Shown here piece after piece: positions 63,835 through 64,000 of a stretch of DNA of 64,000 nt. Made by a program: the position numbers and the translations under genes. Source of the DNA: a virus; IMG/VR virus record IMGVR_UViG_3300031787_013450, positions 1 through 64,000 of that record. One strand, 5' to 3'. The notes beneath the pieces were generated by a model, which made no database searches, was not told the DNA's origin, and worked only from the letters and a program-made list of their open reading frames with translations. Each line of letters starts with the position of its first letter. The stretch's first letter is position 1.

Positions 63835-64000
63835 TATTTATCAGATTAACTCTATATATGATAAATATATGATAATATTAAAAAAGACATATTTTAAGAA
63901 AAAAAAATATTTATTTGTTTATTTGTTTATTTATTTGTATTTTTGTAGTGCTTATATCACATAAGCTAAAGACTTATGGGTTTTACGCATTCAATATAAA
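63835..64000. other. End of window: element boundary and promoter-like site
   Basis: No gene is seen. (TTTATTTG)n-like repeats are followed by TTG (63915-63917), a 20-bp spacer and TATTTTTG (63938-63945), a TAnnTTTG-type promoter reading out on the + strand. The hairpin CATAAG-CTAAAGA-CTTATG is at 63960-63978. Confidence 0.5.

Larger units (their letters stand above)
62627..63978 (-). mobile_element. TnpB-only IS200/IS605-type element
   Basis: A tnpB gene on the minus strand is bounded by two hairpins with the same 7-base loop CTAAAGA: CCCATTGG/CCAATGGG at 62627-62649 and CATAAG/CTTATG at 63960-63978. Both are followed by GGGTTT. No TnpA gene is present, so it is non-autonomous for transposition. 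It interrupts a DUF262 gene. Exact ends and target site are not known. Confidence 0.75.

Noticed and set aside
1-64000. Alternative genetic code
   Set aside because: TAA, TAG and TGA all terminate long genes with neighbours starting right behind them, and no conserved domain is interrupted by an in-frame stop except at mobile insertions.
1-64000. CRISPR array or prophage attachment sites
   Set aside because: No regularly spaced short direct repeats were found. The three 130-bp repeats are far apart and carry promoters, so they are not spacers. No integrase gene or att-like duplication near a tRNA was seen.

Overview
The window is an AT-rich (about 70-75% A+T by eye), densely coding stretch of a large tailed dsDNA phage, probably infecting a member of the Bacteroidota. 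Four signs point there: virion genes with SprB-like repeats, a full phage replication and recombination set, promoters of the Bacteroidota type (TTG, about 20 bp, TAnnTTTG), and a Bacteroidota-type histone H1-like (Hc1) gene. TAA, TAG and TGA all end genes normally, so I see no stop-codon reassignment.

Layout. 1-16.2 kb: tail, baseplate and fibre genes, all on the + strand. 16.3-24 kb: RuvC-like resolvase, primase, PD-(D/E)XK nuclease, Dda-like helicase and the SbcD/SbcC (gp47/gp46) pair. 24-28.4 kb: a first sigma factor, then a lysis-like block (membrane coiled-coil protein, amidase, spanin-like protein). 28.4-36.5 kb: ArdC-like antirestriction metallopeptidase, a very acidic repeat protein, Hc1 and a zinc-ribbon NUDIX protein. 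36.5-44.5 kb: Ro60/VWA-like protein, DnaJ, a foreign-looking array of small gene cassettes, thymidine kinase, ClpP and HNH. 44.6-46.8 kb: an RNA-rich locus with complete tmRNA, three copies of a pseudoknot-like RNA, tRNA-Leu, two tRNA-like elements with aberrant anticodon arms and a separate multi-helix RNA. 46.8-53.7 kb: dNMP kinase, a second sigma factor, a CCA-adding enzyme fused to an ADP-ribosyltransferase-like domain and split by a GIY-YIG gene. 53.7-59.7 kb: tRNA-Met, tRNA-Arg, an SPFH lipoprotein, a kinase-like protein and more ADP-ribosyltransferase-like proteins. 59.8-64 kb: an RNA-repair operon (kinase/phosphodiesterase and T4 Rnl1-like ligase), then a DUF262 gene broken by a TnpB element.

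Two transcription programmes can be read from the DNA. Replication, metabolism and RNA genes follow TAnnTTTG promoters, often with the start codon 4-5 nt after the box, which implies leaderless mRNAs. Virion, lysis and effector-like genes follow a different motif, TATTTATnnATAA, resembling the T4 late box TATAAATA. Two phage sigma factors are present to explain a switch.

The strongest new idea is that about a dozen proteins behind the late-like motif share a short amphipathic N-terminus ending in (L/I)xE. In T4 this arrangement marks head proteins cut by the prohead protease and injected with the DNA. Here it sits on ADP-ribosyltransferase-like, kinase-like, ArdC-like, NUDIX and nuclease-like proteins. 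I infer a packaged, injected effector set. A second theme is RNA maintenance: tmRNA with ClpP, tRNAs, a CCA enzyme, RNA end-healing and ligation, and a Ro60-like protein.
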